64,000 nt of DNA from Cellulomonas sp. SLBN-39 (GTDB taxonomy: Bacteria > Actinomycetota > Actinomycetes > Actinomycetales > Cellulomonadaceae). The DNA is taken from NCBI RefSeq assembly GCF_006715865.1, contig NZ_VFOA01000001.1, positions 558,001 through 622,000 of the forward strand. The letters are read 5' to 3'. Below the pieces are notes generated by a model, which saw only the letters and a list, made by a program, of their open reading frames with translations, made no database searches and was not told where the DNA came from. The translations under genes and the position numbers were made by a program. The first letter of the stretch is position 1. The number at the start of each line of letters is the position of its first letter. Shown one piece after another: positions 37,135 through 46,126 of the stretch.

Positions 37135-38421
37135 TCAGCTGAACAGCCGCGGGCCGCAGTGCGGCCACTGGCCGGCGCCGGAGCGGTTGTAGAGCATCTT
37201 CGCGCGGGCCGTCTGCTCGTCGGCGGACGCCGCCGAGGGCAGGCCGGCACCGCCGACGCTCTGCCACGTCGCGACCGAGAACTGGTACAGCCCGTGGTAC
37301 TTGCCGGACGCCGAGACGGCGCCGACGCGGCCGCCGGACTCGCACTGGGCGAGCGCGGCCCAGTTGAGGGAGTCCGCGCTCCCGCCCGGGGCGACCGGCG
37401 TGGAGGTGGCGGCACCGGAGGACGAGGACGCGGCGGGTGCCGGCGCGGGCGCGACGGGGCGCGCCTTCGTGCCGACGGCGACGACCTCCTCGACGGGCTC
37501 GCGCGTGACGTCGTCGGAGACCTTCTCGCGTGCCGTCTCCTTGCCGTCGACCGTCGTGACCCGCTCGACGACCGTGCGCACACCCGGCTGACCCTCCTGG
37601 GCCACGGCGCGGGTGCCGACGTAGCGGCCGGCGTCCTCCTGCTCGCGGGACGTGAAGGCCACCTCGTGCTCGGTGGTGACGTTCTCCACGGCGACGCGGC
37701 TGACCACGACCTGCACGGTGCCGTCGTCCGCGTGCCGCACGGCGACGCGGTCGAGGGGACCGAGCTCGATGCCGAGCTCGCCCAGCACGCTCGCGACCGT
37801 GGCGTCGGCCTCCGGGACCGCGTGGGTCTCGCCGTCGACGAGCACCTCGGCGGCCCCGGTCAGCGCCAGGTCGAGGGGCAGCTCGGCCCGGCCACCGGCG
37901 GCGGAGCGGGACGCGACGAGCGCGACGCGGTCCGATCGGGTGGCGAGGGTCTCGAGCGCCTCGTCGGCGGTGAGCGCGGTGGTCCAGACGACCTGCTCCT
38001 CGCCGTCGAGCTGCACGGTGACCGCCTGCGCGTGGCGCACGACGAGCGCGCTGCCGTCCTGCAGCGACCCCGACGCCGAGACGGTGTCGCGGGCGCCGAC
38101 GACGACGCCCTCGGCCTCGAGGAGGCCCTCGACCGACCCGGCGAAGGTCTGCACGGTGCGCAGCTCGCCGTCGACGTCGAGCTCGACCGTCTTGTGCGCG
38201 TGGGCGTAGGCGGCGGTGCCGCCCGCCAGCACGGGCACGAGCGCGGCGGCGGTGATCCACGGCCAGCGGCGCCGCCGGCGGGCGGGCGCGCCGGACGGTG
38301 CGCCGTCGGCGACGTGCTCGACGGCGGGACCCGGCTCCGGTCCGGACGAGGGGTCGGTGCGGTGCGGCTGCTCGCCTGCTCCGCCGTGCTGCGGACCGAG
38401 GGGACGGGTCGTGAAGGTCAC
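37135..38421 (-). CDS. Resuscitation-promoting factor-like protein (DUF348, G5, Rpf domains)
   Basis: The 428-residue secreted muralytic protein has a transmembrane anchor or signal (WPWITAAALVPVLAGGTAAYA, about 55-75), three DUF348 modules (about 75-240), a G5 domain (AFTSREQEDAGRYVGTRAV) and a C-terminal Rpf domain with WAALAQCESGGRVGAV (catalytic Glu) and YHGLYQFSVATW. It corresponds to RpfB, which lies upstream of rsmA in mycobacteria. The GTG at 38421 follows AGGAG. An MtrA-like box lies 200 bp upstream. Confidence 0.93.
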   Translation of the reverse strand: MTFTTRPLGPQHGGAGEQPHRTDPSSGPEPGPAVEHVADGAPSGAPARRRRRWPWITAAALVPVLAGGTAAYAHAHKTVELDVDGELRTVQTFAGSVEGLLEAEGVVVGARDTVSASGSLQDGSALVVRHAQAVTVQLDGEEQVVWTTALTADEALETLATRSDRVALVASRSAAGGRAELPLDLALTGAAEVLVDGETHAVPEADATVASVLGELGIELGPLDRVAVRHADDGTVQVVVSRVAVENVTTEHEVAFTSREQEDAGRYVGTRAVAQEGQPGVRTVVERVTTVDGKETAREKVSDDVTREPVEEVVAVGTKARPVAPAPAPAASSSSGAATSTPVAPGGSADSLNWAALAQCESGGRVGAVSASGKYHGLYQFSVATWQSVGGAGLPSAASADEQTARAKMLYNRSGAGQWPHCGPRLFS

Positions 38422-38526
38422 GGTGCTCCTGGCGTCGTGCAACCCGGGCACGGGGAGCGGTGCGCCGGTGCGGCGCCCGGTGCGGCGCTGACGCGCTCGA
38501 CGGGGTCGGACGACCCCCCACCGGTC

Positions 38527-38543
38527 CCGGATCCCCGATCCGG
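38527..38543 (-). repeat. Hairpin in the leader of the Rpf-domain gene
   Basis: A 7-bp perfect stem (38527-38533 with 38537-38543, loop of three) lies about 105 bp before the start codon. Confidence 0.4.
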
Positions 38544-38619
38544 CCGTCGTGGTGACGCCCGCGAGCGCCTCCGTCGTCGAGATCGACCACGCGGCTCGCG
38601 GGTCAATAGCGACACGCGA

Positions 38620-38638
38620 CCGTAACGGAATCGTGACC
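38620..38638 (-). promoter_or_regulatory. MtrA-like direct-repeat box of the Rpf-domain gene
   Basis: Read toward the gene: GGTCACG-ATTCC-GTTACGG. The half-sites repeat every 11 bp. It is 200 bp from the GTG at 38421. Confidence 0.6.
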
Positions 38639-38714
38639 CTGGTGCCAACCCCCGCGGAACGAGAGACACGTCACGCAGGCGCGACAGGAAGCCCGTGCTG
38701 TCGTGCGGTGCGGC

Positions 38715-39902
38715 TCAGTACCAGCCCACGTCCTGGGAGTGCGCCCACGCGCCGCAGGGCGTGCCGTAGCGGGCGGCGATGTAGCCCAGGCCCCACTCGA
38801 TCTGCGTCGCGGGGTTGGTGCGCCAGTCGGCGCCGGCCGTGGCCATCTTCGAGCCCGGCAGCGACTGCGGGATGCCGTACGCGCCCGAGGACGCGTTCTC
38901 GGCGTTCCACCGCCAGCCCGACTCCTTGTTCCACAGCGCCAGCAGGCAGGCGAACTGGTCGTCGCCCCAGCCGCGCTGCGCGGCCATCGAGCGGCCCAGC
39001 GCCTGCGCGCTGCCCGGGTCCACCGCACCCACGGGCGGCAGGTCCGCGGTGCCCACGCGCACGACCTGCTTCACCGGCGGGGTCGTGACGACGGACGCCA
39101 CGACCGTGCGGCCCACGACGACGCCGCCGACCACGTCGAGCCGGTACGTCGTGGTGCGGACCCCGGCGCGACCCGCCTGGCTGACGAGCTCGGTGCCCTT
39201 GGTGAGCGTGTCGTCCTCGACGCGCTCCTCCTCGAACGGCATGGCCTCGGTGACCGTCTCGCCGCCGGACGCCGCGCGCGTGACCAGCACGACGAGCCCG
39301 TCGACCGCGGCCGCGTCGAGCGGCACGGAGACCTGGTCGCCCTCCTGGAGCACCAGGCCGATGTCCTTGAGCGCCTCGCGGACGGTGGCGCCGCTGCTCA
39401 CGCCGTCGATGACCTGGCCGTCGACGACCAGGTGGATCGACTTCTGCGTCGAGACCCGCAGCACGTCGCGGCCGACCTCCGCCGACCGGGACGCGGACAG
39501 CCGCACGCCCTCGCGCAGCCCGAGGGCGTCCACCGCCTCGCCGACCGTCAGCGCAGTCGTCCAGACCGTCTGCTCCTCGCCGTCGAGCTCGAGCTCCAGC
39601 TCGCGCCCGTGGCGCACCACGACCAGCCCGGAGCGCGAGACCGGGGCGTCCAGCGACGGGGCCACGAGGTCCCCCTCGCCGACCTGGACGTCCGCGGCGG
39701 AGAGCACGTCAGCGACCGTCCGGCCGAACGCCTGGACCTGCACCTCCTGGCCGTCGACGTCGACCGTGACGTCCTTGTGCATGGCGGTGAAGGCGGAGGT
39801 CCCGCCCACGACGACGGCGAGCACGGCAGCCTGCGCAACGGCTCGGGGAAGTCGGCCACGGCGCGGCTGGCCACGGCCCGGGTCGTCGTCGTGACGGCTC
39901 AC
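38715..39902 (-). CDS. DUF348-G5 cell-wall protein with SLT-like lytic domain
   Basis: The 395-residue protein has the same N-terminal plan as the next gene (transmembrane AVAQAAVLAVVVGGTSAF, three DUF348 modules, G5 domain with FEEERVEDDTLTKGTELV). It ends in a different catalytic domain: FACLLALWNKESGWRWNAEN (catalytic Glu in KESGW), YGIPQSLPGSKM and QIEWGLGYIAARYGTPCGAW, which is lysozyme/SLT-like. It likely cleaves peptidoglycan glycans. The GTG at 39902 follows GAAGGA. A direct-repeat box is 45 bp upstream. Confidence 0.9.
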   Translation of the reverse strand: MSRHDDDPGRGQPRRGRLPRAVAQAAVLAVVVGGTSAFTAMHKDVTVDVDGQEVQVQAFGRTVADVLSAADVQVGEGDLVAPSLDAPVSRSGLVVVRHGRELELELDGEEQTVWTTALTVGEAVDALGLREGVRLSASRSAEVGRDVLRVSTQKSIHLVVDGQVIDGVSSGATVREALKDIGLVLQEGDQVSVPLDAAAVDGLVVLVTRAASGGETVTEAMPFEEERVEDDTLTKGTELVSQAGRAGVRTTTYRLDVVGGVVVGRTVVASVVTTPPVKQVVRVGTADLPPVGAVDPGSAQALGRSMAAQRGWGDDQFACLLALWNKESGWRWNAENASSGAYGIPQSLPGSKMATAGADWRTNPATQIEWGLGYIAARYGTPCGAWAHSQDVGWY

Positions 39903-39945
39903 GGTGTCCTTCGGGTCGGCGGGAGGGACGCTGTTCCCGGCCCGA

Positions 39946-39964
39946 CCGTAACCGATCCGTGACC
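39946..39964 (-). promoter_or_regulatory. MtrA-like direct-repeat box of the SLT-like gene
   Basis: Read toward the gene: GGTCACG-GATCG-GTTACGG, 45 bp before the GTG at 39902, close enough to overlap the promoter. Confidence 0.6.
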
Positions 39965-39996
39965 GTCAGGGGAACCCGACGGCGGCAGCGTCACCC

Positions 39997-40932
39997 TCAC
40001 CAGGTGCCGTAGACGGCCTCGGCGGTGGCGGACAGGTCGGCGCAGACGCGCTCCAGCGGGCGGGCGGTCACCTCGGCGACCGTGCGCACCGTGCCGGGCA
40101 GCAGGTACGGCGCGTTGGGGCGTCCCCGGTACGGGTGCACGGTGAGGTACGGGGCGTCGGTCTCGACGAGCACCAGCTCGGGCGGCAGCACGCGCAGGGC
40201 CGCGCGCAGCTCCTCGTTCGCGGGGAACGACACCGGGCCGGCGAAGGAGCAGAACCACCCGTGCTCGGCCGCGGTGCGCGCCAGGTCCACGCCGCCGGAG
40301 AAGCAGTGGAACACCGTGCGCTCGGGCGCACCGTCGGCCAGCAGGACCTCGACGACCTCGGCGTGGGCGTCCCGGTCGTGGATCTGCAGGGCCAGCCCCA
40401 GCTCCTTGGCCAGCGCGACGTGCGCCCGGAACGCCTCCCGCTGCACCGCCCGCCCCCGTTCGCCGGCGCGGAAGAAGTCCAGGCCCGTCTCCCCGACGGC
40501 CCGCACGCGCGGGTTGGCGCGCGCGACCTCCGCCACGCGGCCGATCGCGTCGTCCAGGCCCACCTCGTGCCGCGGCTGCGGGTCGGGGTCCAGCCCGTCG
40601 GGGGCGACCTCGTGGACACCCGCGTGCAGGACGGCCTCGTTGGGGTGGATCGCGACGGCCCCCAGCAGCTGCGGGTGCAGGCGCACCGCCACGTCGGTCC
40701 ACGCCACGGCCTCCAGGTCGCACCCGACCTGCACCATGCGCGGCACCCCGACCGCCGCCGCGCGCTCCAGGTGCGCGACCAGGTCGGGGGACGCCTCCGG
40801 CGCGCCCGCCCCGTCCCAGCCGTCGGCCGCCACGTCGACGACCGCGTCCAGGTGGGTGTGGTCGTCGACGACGGGCAGCGGCAGCGGCTCGGGCGGGGCC
40901 GGCCAGCCGCGCTCGCGCTGCTTGCGTCCCAT
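39997..40932 (-). CDS. tatD: TatD family metal-dependent hydrolase (DNase)
   Basis: The 311-residue TIM-barrel hydrolase has metal ligands in VVDDHTHLD (HxH), VGETGLDFF (Glu), LQIHDRDA, VFHCFSGG and LVETDAPYL (Asp). It is slightly longer than the usual 260 because of an N-terminal extension. Its ATG overlaps the metG stop by one base (TGATG), so translation is coupled; metG-tatD is a conserved pair. Confidence 0.94.
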   Translation of the reverse strand: MGRKQRERGWPAPPEPLPLPVVDDHTHLDAVVDVAADGWDGAGAPEASPDLVAHLERAAAVGVPRMVQVGCDLEAVAWTDVAVRLHPQLLGAVAIHPNEAVLHAGVHEVAPDGLDPDPQPRHEVGLDDAIGRVAEVARANPRVRAVGETGLDFFRAGERGRAVQREAFRAHVALAKELGLALQIHDRDAHAEVVEVLLADGAPERTVFHCFSGGVDLARTAAEHGWFCSFAGPVSFPANEELRAALRVLPPELVLVETDAPYLTVHPYRGRPNAPYLLPGTVRTVAEVTARPLERVCADLSATAEAVYGTW

Positions 40933-42725
40933 CAGCCCTGCCGCAGCCGCTCGAGCTCCTCCTCGACGATCGCGTCGTCGAGCTTGGTGAACACCGGCGT
41001 CGGCTTCCCGACGGGCGTGCCCGGCACGACCTCGCGCGGCTGCCACGCCGCGACGGTCTCGCCGAGGCGGTAGTCGCCCGTGATCACCGGGTAGTGCCGC
41101 GAGGCGTCGTCGAGGTCGTCGACCTCGTCGATGCGCGGCGCGGGCGAGAACGTGCCGGTGCCGCCGAGGGTCTCGTGCACCTTCTGCGCGGCGAACGGCA
41201 GGAACGGCGCGAGCATCGTGTTGAGGTCGCTGACCGCCTGCGTCGTGGTGTGCAGCACGGTCGCGAGCCGGTCGGGGTCGGACTTGAGCTTCCACGGCTC
41301 GGTCTCCGAGACGTACCGGTTGGCCTCCTGCACCGCGCGCATCGCCTCGCCCAGAGCGGCCCGCTGCCGGTGCGTGCCGACGAGCTCGCCGACGGTGCCG
41401 AACGCGCCGCGCACGTGCGCGAGCAGCGCGTCGTCCACGGGCTGGCGCTCGCCCGGCGTCGGGATCTGCCCGAAGCTCTTGTGCACCATGCTCGCGGTCC
41501 GGTTGACGAGGTTGCCCCACCCGGCGACGAGCTCGTCGTTGGTGCGACGCTTGAACTCCGCCCACGTGAAGTCGACGTCCTGCGTCTCCGGCCCGGCCGC
41601 GGAGATGTAGTACCGCAGCGCGTCCGGCTGGTAGCGCGCCAGCATGTCGCGCACGTAGATGACCACCCCGCGCGACGACGAGAACTGCCGTCCCTCGACG
41701 TTGAGGAACTCGCTGGAGACGACCTCGGTCGGCAGGTTCAGCGAGCCGAAGACGCCCGGCTCGCCCCCGCGCGCGCCCTTGCCGTCGTAGCCCAGCAGCT
41801 CGGCGGGCCAGATCTGGGAGTGGAACGTGATGTTGTCCTTGCCCATGAAGTAGTACGACAGGGCCTGCGGGTCGTTCCACCACTGCCGCCACGCGTCCGG
41901 GTCGCCCGTGCGCCGCGCCCACTCCACCGACGCCGACAGGTACCCGATCACCGCGTCGAACCACACGTACAGCCGCTTGGAGGAGTTCTCCTCCCAGCCG
42001 GGCAGCGGCACCGGGATGCCCCAGTCGATGTCCCGGGTCATCGCGCGCGGGCGCACGTCCTCGAGCAGGTTCTGCGAGAACTTCAGCACGTTGGGGCGCC
42101 ACGCGCTGCGCGTGCCGAGCCACTGCGACAACGCGTCCACGAACGCCGGCAGGTCGAGGAAGAAGTGCTCGGACTCGACGAACCGCGGCGTCTCGCCGTT
42201 GATCTTGCTGCGGGGGTTCTTCAGCTCGATCGCGTCGAGCTGGTTGCCGCAGTTGTCGCACTGGTCGCCGCGGGCGCCGTCGTACCCGCAGATCGGGCAG
42301 GTGCCCTCGATGTAGCGGTCCGGCAGCGTGCGCCCCGTCGACGGGCTGACCGCACCCATCGTCGTGCGCTCGACCATGTACCCGTTCTTGTGGACCGTGC
42401 GGAACATCTCCTGCACGACCGCGTAGTGGTTGCGCGTCGTGGTCCGCGTGAACAGGTCGTACGACAGCCCCAGCGCCGTGAGGTCCTCGACGATGACCCG
42501 GTTGTAGCGGTCGGCGAGCTCCTGGGCGCTGACACCCTCCTTGTCGGCCTGCACGAGGATGGGCGTCCCGTGCTCGTCGGTGCCCGAGACCATCAGCACG
42601 TCGTGGCCCGCCATGCGCATGTACCGGCTGAACACGTCCGAGGGGACGCCGAAGCCGGCGACGTGACCGATGTGACGGGGGCCGTTGGCGTAGGGCCACG
42701 CGACGGCGGACAGGATGCGGGACAT
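40932..42725 (-). CDS. metG: Methionyl-tRNA synthetase
   Basis: The 597-residue class I synthetase has the HIGH motif ([13 protein letters not shown], residue about 15), a zinc-binding insertion with [18 protein letters not shown], and the second signature as [14 protein letters not shown] in place of KMSKS, a variant I recall from actinobacteria. The anticodon-binding domain follows residue about 370. The ATG lies seven bases after TAGGAT, so the metG-tatD transcript is probably leaderless. Confidence 0.97.
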   Translation of the reverse strand: MSRILSAVAWPYANGPRHIGHVAGFGVPSDVFSRYMRMAGHDVLMVSGTDEHGTPILVQADKEGVSAQELADRYNRVIVEDLTALGLSYDLFTRTTTRNHYAVVQEMFRTVHKNGYMVERTTMGAVSPSTGRTLPDRYIEGTCPICGYDGARGDQCDNCGNQLDAIELKNPRSKINGETPRFVESEHFFLDLPAFVDALSQWLGTRSAWRPNVLKFSQNLLEDVRPRAMTRDIDWGIPVPLPGWEENSSKRLYVWFDAVIGYLSASVEWARRTGDPDAWRQWWNDPQALSYYFMGKDNITFHSQIWPAELLGYDGKGARGGEPGVFGSLNLPTEVVSSEFLNVEGRQFSSSRGVVIYVRDMLARYQPDALRYYISAAGPETQDVDFTWAEFKRRTNDELVAGWGNLVNRTASMVHKSFGQIPTPGERQPVDDALLAHVRGAFGTVGELVGTHRQRAALGEAMRAVQEANRYVSETEPWKLKSDPDRLATVLHTTTQAVSDLNTMLAPFLPFAAQKVHETLGGTGTFSPAPRIDEVDDLDDASRHYPVITGDYRLGETVAAWQPREVVPGTPVGKPTPVFTKLDDAIVEEELERLRQG

Positions 42726-42732
42726 GGGCCCG

Positions 42733-42738
42733 ATCCTA
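42733..42738 (-). promoter_or_regulatory. -10-like hexamer TAGGAT, metG-tatD
   Basis: Seven bases before the ATG at 42725; no ribosome site. Confidence 0.5.
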
Positions 42739-43641
42739 GGTGCGCGGGCCGCCGGACCCGTCGTCGTCCCGCCGCTCGTGCCGACCCGCCTCGCGCGCGC
42801 CCAGCCGGACGAAGGTCGACGGCTCGGACGAGTCCCACACCGGGCCCGAGTCGTCGTCGGGCACGATCAGGGCCCGCGCCGGTGCCGCCGGACGGGCAGG
42901 GGCGTCGCGCTCGACGGCCGACGGCCGCAGCGGCTGCGTCGGCGCGGCCGGGCGCGGCGCGGCAGCACGCGGCGACGGGCCGGGCCCCGCGAGGGGCGCG
43001 GCGTCCGAGGGCGGCGCAGGCGAGGGCCCCGCCGGGGGCAGGCTCGGCGGTGCGTGCACCGCGGGCGGCTCCGTCCCCGCGTCGGGGTCGCCGTCCTCGG
43101 GGTCGGCCGCGCGCGGGGCCGTCGGCGTGAAGATGGTCGCGCACAGGTCCCGGTAGGTCTCGTCGGGGTGGTCGACCCACGCGATCCGTCGCAGCGCCTG
43201 GTCCTGCCCCGCGGTCTCGAGGAGGAACTCCCCGTAGCCGAGCACCTGCCCGAGGATCGACCGCGAGTACCGCATGTCGGTGACCTTGATCATCGGCATC
43301 ATCGCGACCTGGTGGGTGATCAGCCCGGTGAGCAGCAGCATGCGCTTGTCGGTCGCGACGAACCACTCCACGCGCCACAGCAGCACGTACCAGCCCAGCC
43401 GGGCCAGCGCGACGATCGCCACCCACCACAGCACGCCGACGCCGTCACCGAGGCGCGGCGACAGGACGAGGACGACCCAGCCGACGACGACCACGACGAG
43501 CGCGGTGCTGACGATCGGCTCGAAGAGCTTGGCCCAGTGCCGGCGCGTGGCCAGCACGACGCGCTCGTCGGCCAGGACGTAGCGCCGCAGCTGGCGGTGG
43601 CCGGCGACGATCCGCTCGGCGCGGTCCTGCGTCATCGACAT
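42736..43641 (-). CDS. PH-domain (bPH2/YdbS-like) membrane protein
   Basis: The 301-residue protein has two transmembrane helices (about 45-85), then a bacterial PH domain ([46 protein letters not shown]). A long Pro/Ala-rich cytoplasmic tail (about 175-300) ends [16 protein letters not shown]. The family is widespread but uncharacterised. The ATG follows a purine-rich GGGGAGCAGGTGAG stretch. It is downstream of a 55-residue membrane protein and probably cotranscribed with it. Confidence 0.85.
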   Translation of the reverse strand: MSMTQDRAERIVAGHRQLRRYVLADERVVLATRRHWAKLFEPIVSTALVVVVVGWVVLVLSPRLGDGVGVLWWVAIVALARLGWYVLLWRVEWFVATDKRMLLLTGLITHQVAMMPMIKVTDMRYSRSILGQVLGYGEFLLETAGQDQALRRIAWVDHPDETYRDLCATIFTPTAPRAADPEDGDPDAGTEPPAVHAPPSLPPAGPSPAPPSDAAPLAGPGPSPRAAAPRPAAPTQPLRPSAVERDAPARPAAPARALIVPDDDSGPVWDSSEPSTFVRLGAREAGRHERRDDDGSGGPRT

Positions 43642-43716
43642 CGTCTCACCTGCTCCCCTGCTGGCTCCCGTGGCCCGCGCGCCGTCCGCCGTCCGGCCGT
43701 CACCGGCCGGGCGGCC

Positions 43717-43884
43717 TCAGGAAGCGAGGTAGCTGAAGAACTGCGCGAACCCGCTCAGCGCGCCGAACACCAGGTCCCACAGCGAGCGGACGACCTCGGC
43801 GGCGCGGTCGGGGTTCGTCGCGACGGCGTAGACGAGGAAGATGACGACGAGCCACATCAGGACGCTCTTGGCCTTGGCGGGCAT
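43717..43884 (-). CDS. Small membrane protein, 55 residues
   Basis: This short gene has ATG at 43884 with GAGGAG six bases upstream and a TGA at 43717. The product starts MPAKAKSVLMWLVVIFLVYA and ends FAQFFSSLAS-like (FFSYLAS): a basic start, one hydrophobic helix (residues about 8-23), a short polar loop (VATNPDRAAEVV) and an amphipathic C-terminal helix. The strong ribosome site, normal codon usage and position 75 bp before the PH-domain gene support it. Function unknown; it may partner the PH protein. Confidence 0.7.
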   Translation of the reverse strand: MPAKAKSVLMWLVVIFLVYAVATNPDRAAEVVRSLWDLVFGALSGFAQFFSYLAS

Positions 43885-44114
43885 GGCGGCTCCTCGTGGT
43901 CGCGCGAGGGCGCGACGGACGGCGTCGGACCGGGCGGGCCGGCCCGTGCGACGGTCGGACGTGCGGTCGGGGGTGAACAGTACCTATCCGGACGATCCGG
44001 TCGCGCAGGCACGCCGCTGCGCCCCGGCTCCGCGGCGTGGCGTCCGGCGTGTCCGCGCCACGCGTCCCACTCTCCGGGCGCCCGGCCCCGCACCGACCTG
44101 GGCGACCGACCAGG

Positions 44115-45377
44115 TCAGCCGACCTCGACGCGCAGCACCCGGTCGTCGCCCGGCGCGGGGTCGCCCCGGCCGTCGGTGTTGCCCGTGAGGACCCACAGGG
44201 ACCCGTCGGGCGCGACCTCCACCGCCCGCAGCCGCCCGTGCTCGCCCGCCAGCAGCGGCTGCGGCTCGCCGAACCCCGCGGCGTCCGCCGCCGGGTCGTC
44301 GAGCGTGCCCGCCGGCACGGGTCGCAGGGGCACCCGCCACAGGGTGCGCCCGCGCAGCCCCGCGAGGTACACACCCTCGTCCGTCACCGCGAGCCCGCTC
44401 GGCGACGCCTCGTCGGTGGACCACACCGCGACGGGGTCGACGAACCCGGACGCCGCGCCGCCGGTGCCCTCGACGGCCGGCCACCCGTAGTCGGCGCCCG
44501 CGTGCAGCACGTTGAGCTCGTCCCACGTGTCCTGGCCGAACTCCGAGGCGACCACGCGCCCGTCGGGGGCCCAGCCGATGCCCTGCACGTTGCGGTGCCC
44601 GCGGGTCCACACGGGCGAGGACGGGTCGGGGTTCCCCGGCGCGGGCGCGCCGTCGGCGGTCACCCGCAGGACCTTCCCGCCCAGGCTCGCCGGGTCGGGG
44701 GCCAGCCCGGTCGCGTACGTGTCGCCCGTCGTGACGTAGAGGTGACCGTCAGGGCCGAACGCGAGCCGCCCGCCGTTGTGGTTCGCCCCCTTCGGGATGC
44801 CCTCGACCAGCACCCGGGTGGGCCCGAGCACCGCACCGTCGAGCGTGGCGCGCAGCACCCGGTTGTCCTGCGCGGCCGTCAGGTGGAGCACCACGTCGAC
44901 CGGCCCGCCCGGCTCGGCGCCGGGCACCACGGCCACGCCCAGCAGCCCGCCCTCGGAGCGCGGCACCGTGGCCGCCGCGACCTCGTCGGCCCCGGGGCCG
45001 GTGACGTCCGTGACGGTGCCGTCGGCCGCGACGAGCACCAGGCGGGCGGCGTCCCGCAGGGTCACGACCGCGCGGCCGTCCGGCAGGAACGCCAGCCCCC
45101 AGGGCACGGCCAGCCCCGAGGCGACCTCCTCGACGGACCGGACCTGGACGGTCGGCACGTCCCGGACCGTGGGGGCCGGGCTCGGCGTGGGGTCCGGCGT
45201 CCGGGTCGCCGGGGACGTCGGCGTCCCGGTGGACGGGGTCGCGGACCCGGACGCCACGGCCGTCGGCCCGGGCGCCGGTGCGGCGCACCCGGCCGCGAGC
45301 GCCAGGACCAGGAGCACCGGGACGAGGGCCGCACGGCCCCCGGGTGCTGCCCGGCGCGGTCCTCCACGTGCGCGCAT
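44115..45377 (-). CDS. PQQ-dependent sugar dehydrogenase-like lipoprotein (GSDH family)
   Basis: The 420-residue protein has a lipobox (LALAAGC, Cys about residue 31), a Thr/Pro-rich spacer and a six-bladed soluble glucose/sorbosone dehydrogenase propeller. Family motifs are VPWGLAFLPDG, EGGLLGVAVVPG, GANHNGGRLAFGPDGHLYVTTGD and GHRNVQGIGWAPDG. It would oxidise aldoses outside the membrane, probably with PQQ, but no PQQ synthesis genes are in the window. The start at 45377 is set by GAGGAGG nine bases upstream; the longer frame has no signal peptide. Confidence 0.9.
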   Translation of the reverse strand: MRARGGPRRAAPGGRAALVPVLLVLALAAGCAAPAPGPTAVASGSATPSTGTPTSPATRTPDPTPSPAPTVRDVPTVQVRSVEEVASGLAVPWGLAFLPDGRAVVTLRDAARLVLVAADGTVTDVTGPGADEVAAATVPRSEGGLLGVAVVPGAEPGGPVDVVLHLTAAQDNRVLRATLDGAVLGPTRVLVEGIPKGANHNGGRLAFGPDGHLYVTTGDTYATGLAPDPASLGGKVLRVTADGAPAPGNPDPSSPVWTRGHRNVQGIGWAPDGRVVASEFGQDTWDELNVLHAGADYGWPAVEGTGGAASGFVDPVAVWSTDEASPSGLAVTDEGVYLAGLRGRTLWRVPLRPVPAGTLDDPAADAAGFGEPQPLLAGEHGRLRAVEVAPDGSLWVLTGNTDGRGDPAPGDDRVLRVEVG

Positions 45378-45501
45378 CACGCCTCCTCGTCGCCGTCGCC
45401 GGTCCGGCGCGGACCCGACCGGCGGGTCGGCACCCGCCCCGACCAGGGTGCCCCGGGGTGCTGCTCCCCGCGCGGCATGACGACCCGGTGACGGGCGGTG
45501 G

Positions 45502-45507
45502 CAGGAT
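45502..45507 (+). promoter_or_regulatory. -10-like hexamer CAGGAT, nicotinamidase gene
   Basis: Six bases precede the ATG at 45514. AGGA inside it could instead act as a ribosome site, so the reading is ambiguous. Confidence 0.3.
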
Positions 45508-45513
45508 CGGCCC

Positions 45514-46119
45514 ATGACCGAGGTGAAGAGCGAGCAGAGCACCCCCGCCGGCCGCGCGCTGGTGGTCGTCGACGTCCAGCCCACGTTCTGCGAGGGCGGT
45601 GCGCTGGCCGTGGCCGGCGGTGACGCCGTGGCCGCCGCGATCGCCCGCTACGCGGCCGCGCACCGTGACCGGTACGCGCTCGTGGTGACGACGCAGGACT
45701 GGCACGTCGACCCGGGCGAGCACTTCTCCGACACCCCGGACTACGTGGACACGTGGCCGCCGCACGCCGTCGTCGGCACGGCCGAGGCCGAGCTGCACCC
45801 CGCCCTGGCGGACCTGCGGGCCGACGTCGGCGTGAAGAAGGGCGAGTACGCGGCGGCGTACTCGGGGTTCGAGGGCCTCGCGCCCGACGGCCGGACGCTG
45901 GCAGCCGTGCTCGCCGACGCGGGCGTGACGGACGTCGACGTGGTGGGCATCGCCGAGTCCCACTGCGTGCGCGCCACGGCGCTCGACGCCCTGGCCCTGG
46001 GCCTGCGCACGCGGGTGCTGACGGACCTCACGGTGCCGGTGACGCCCGAGCAGGGCGCGGCCGCGCGCGAGGCGATGGCGGCGGCGGGCGCGGTGCTGGT
46101 GGACTCGACGCGGGCGTAG
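45514..46119 (+). CDS. pncA: Nicotinamidase / isochorismatase-family hydrolase
   Basis: The 201-residue cysteine hydrolase has the triad Asp (VVVDVQPTFC), Lys (GVKKGEYAAAYSGF) and Cys (GIAESHCVRATALD). TTQDWHVDPGEHF supplies metal ligands in nicotinamidases. Converting nicotinamide to nicotinate for NAD salvage is the likely role; other isochorismatase-like amidases are possible. It converges on rsmI with seven bases between stops. Confidence 0.85.
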   Translation: MTEVKSEQSTPAGRALVVVDVQPTFCEGGALAVAGGDAVAAAIARYAAAHRDRYALVVTTQDWHVDPGEHFSDTPDYVDTWPPHAVVGTAEAELHPALADLRADVGVKKGEYAAAYSGFEGLAPDGRTLAAVLADAGVTDVDVVGIAESHCVRATALDALALGLRTRVLTDLTVPVTPEQGAAAREAMAAAGAVLVDSTRA

Positions 46120-46126
46120 GCCGCCG

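Noticed and set aside
38422..38714. c-di-AMP (ydaO-type) riboswitch before the Rpf gene
   Set aside because: Such riboswitches precede rpf genes in other actinobacteria, but I could not find their conserved core here, only a short hairpin and the direct-repeat box.
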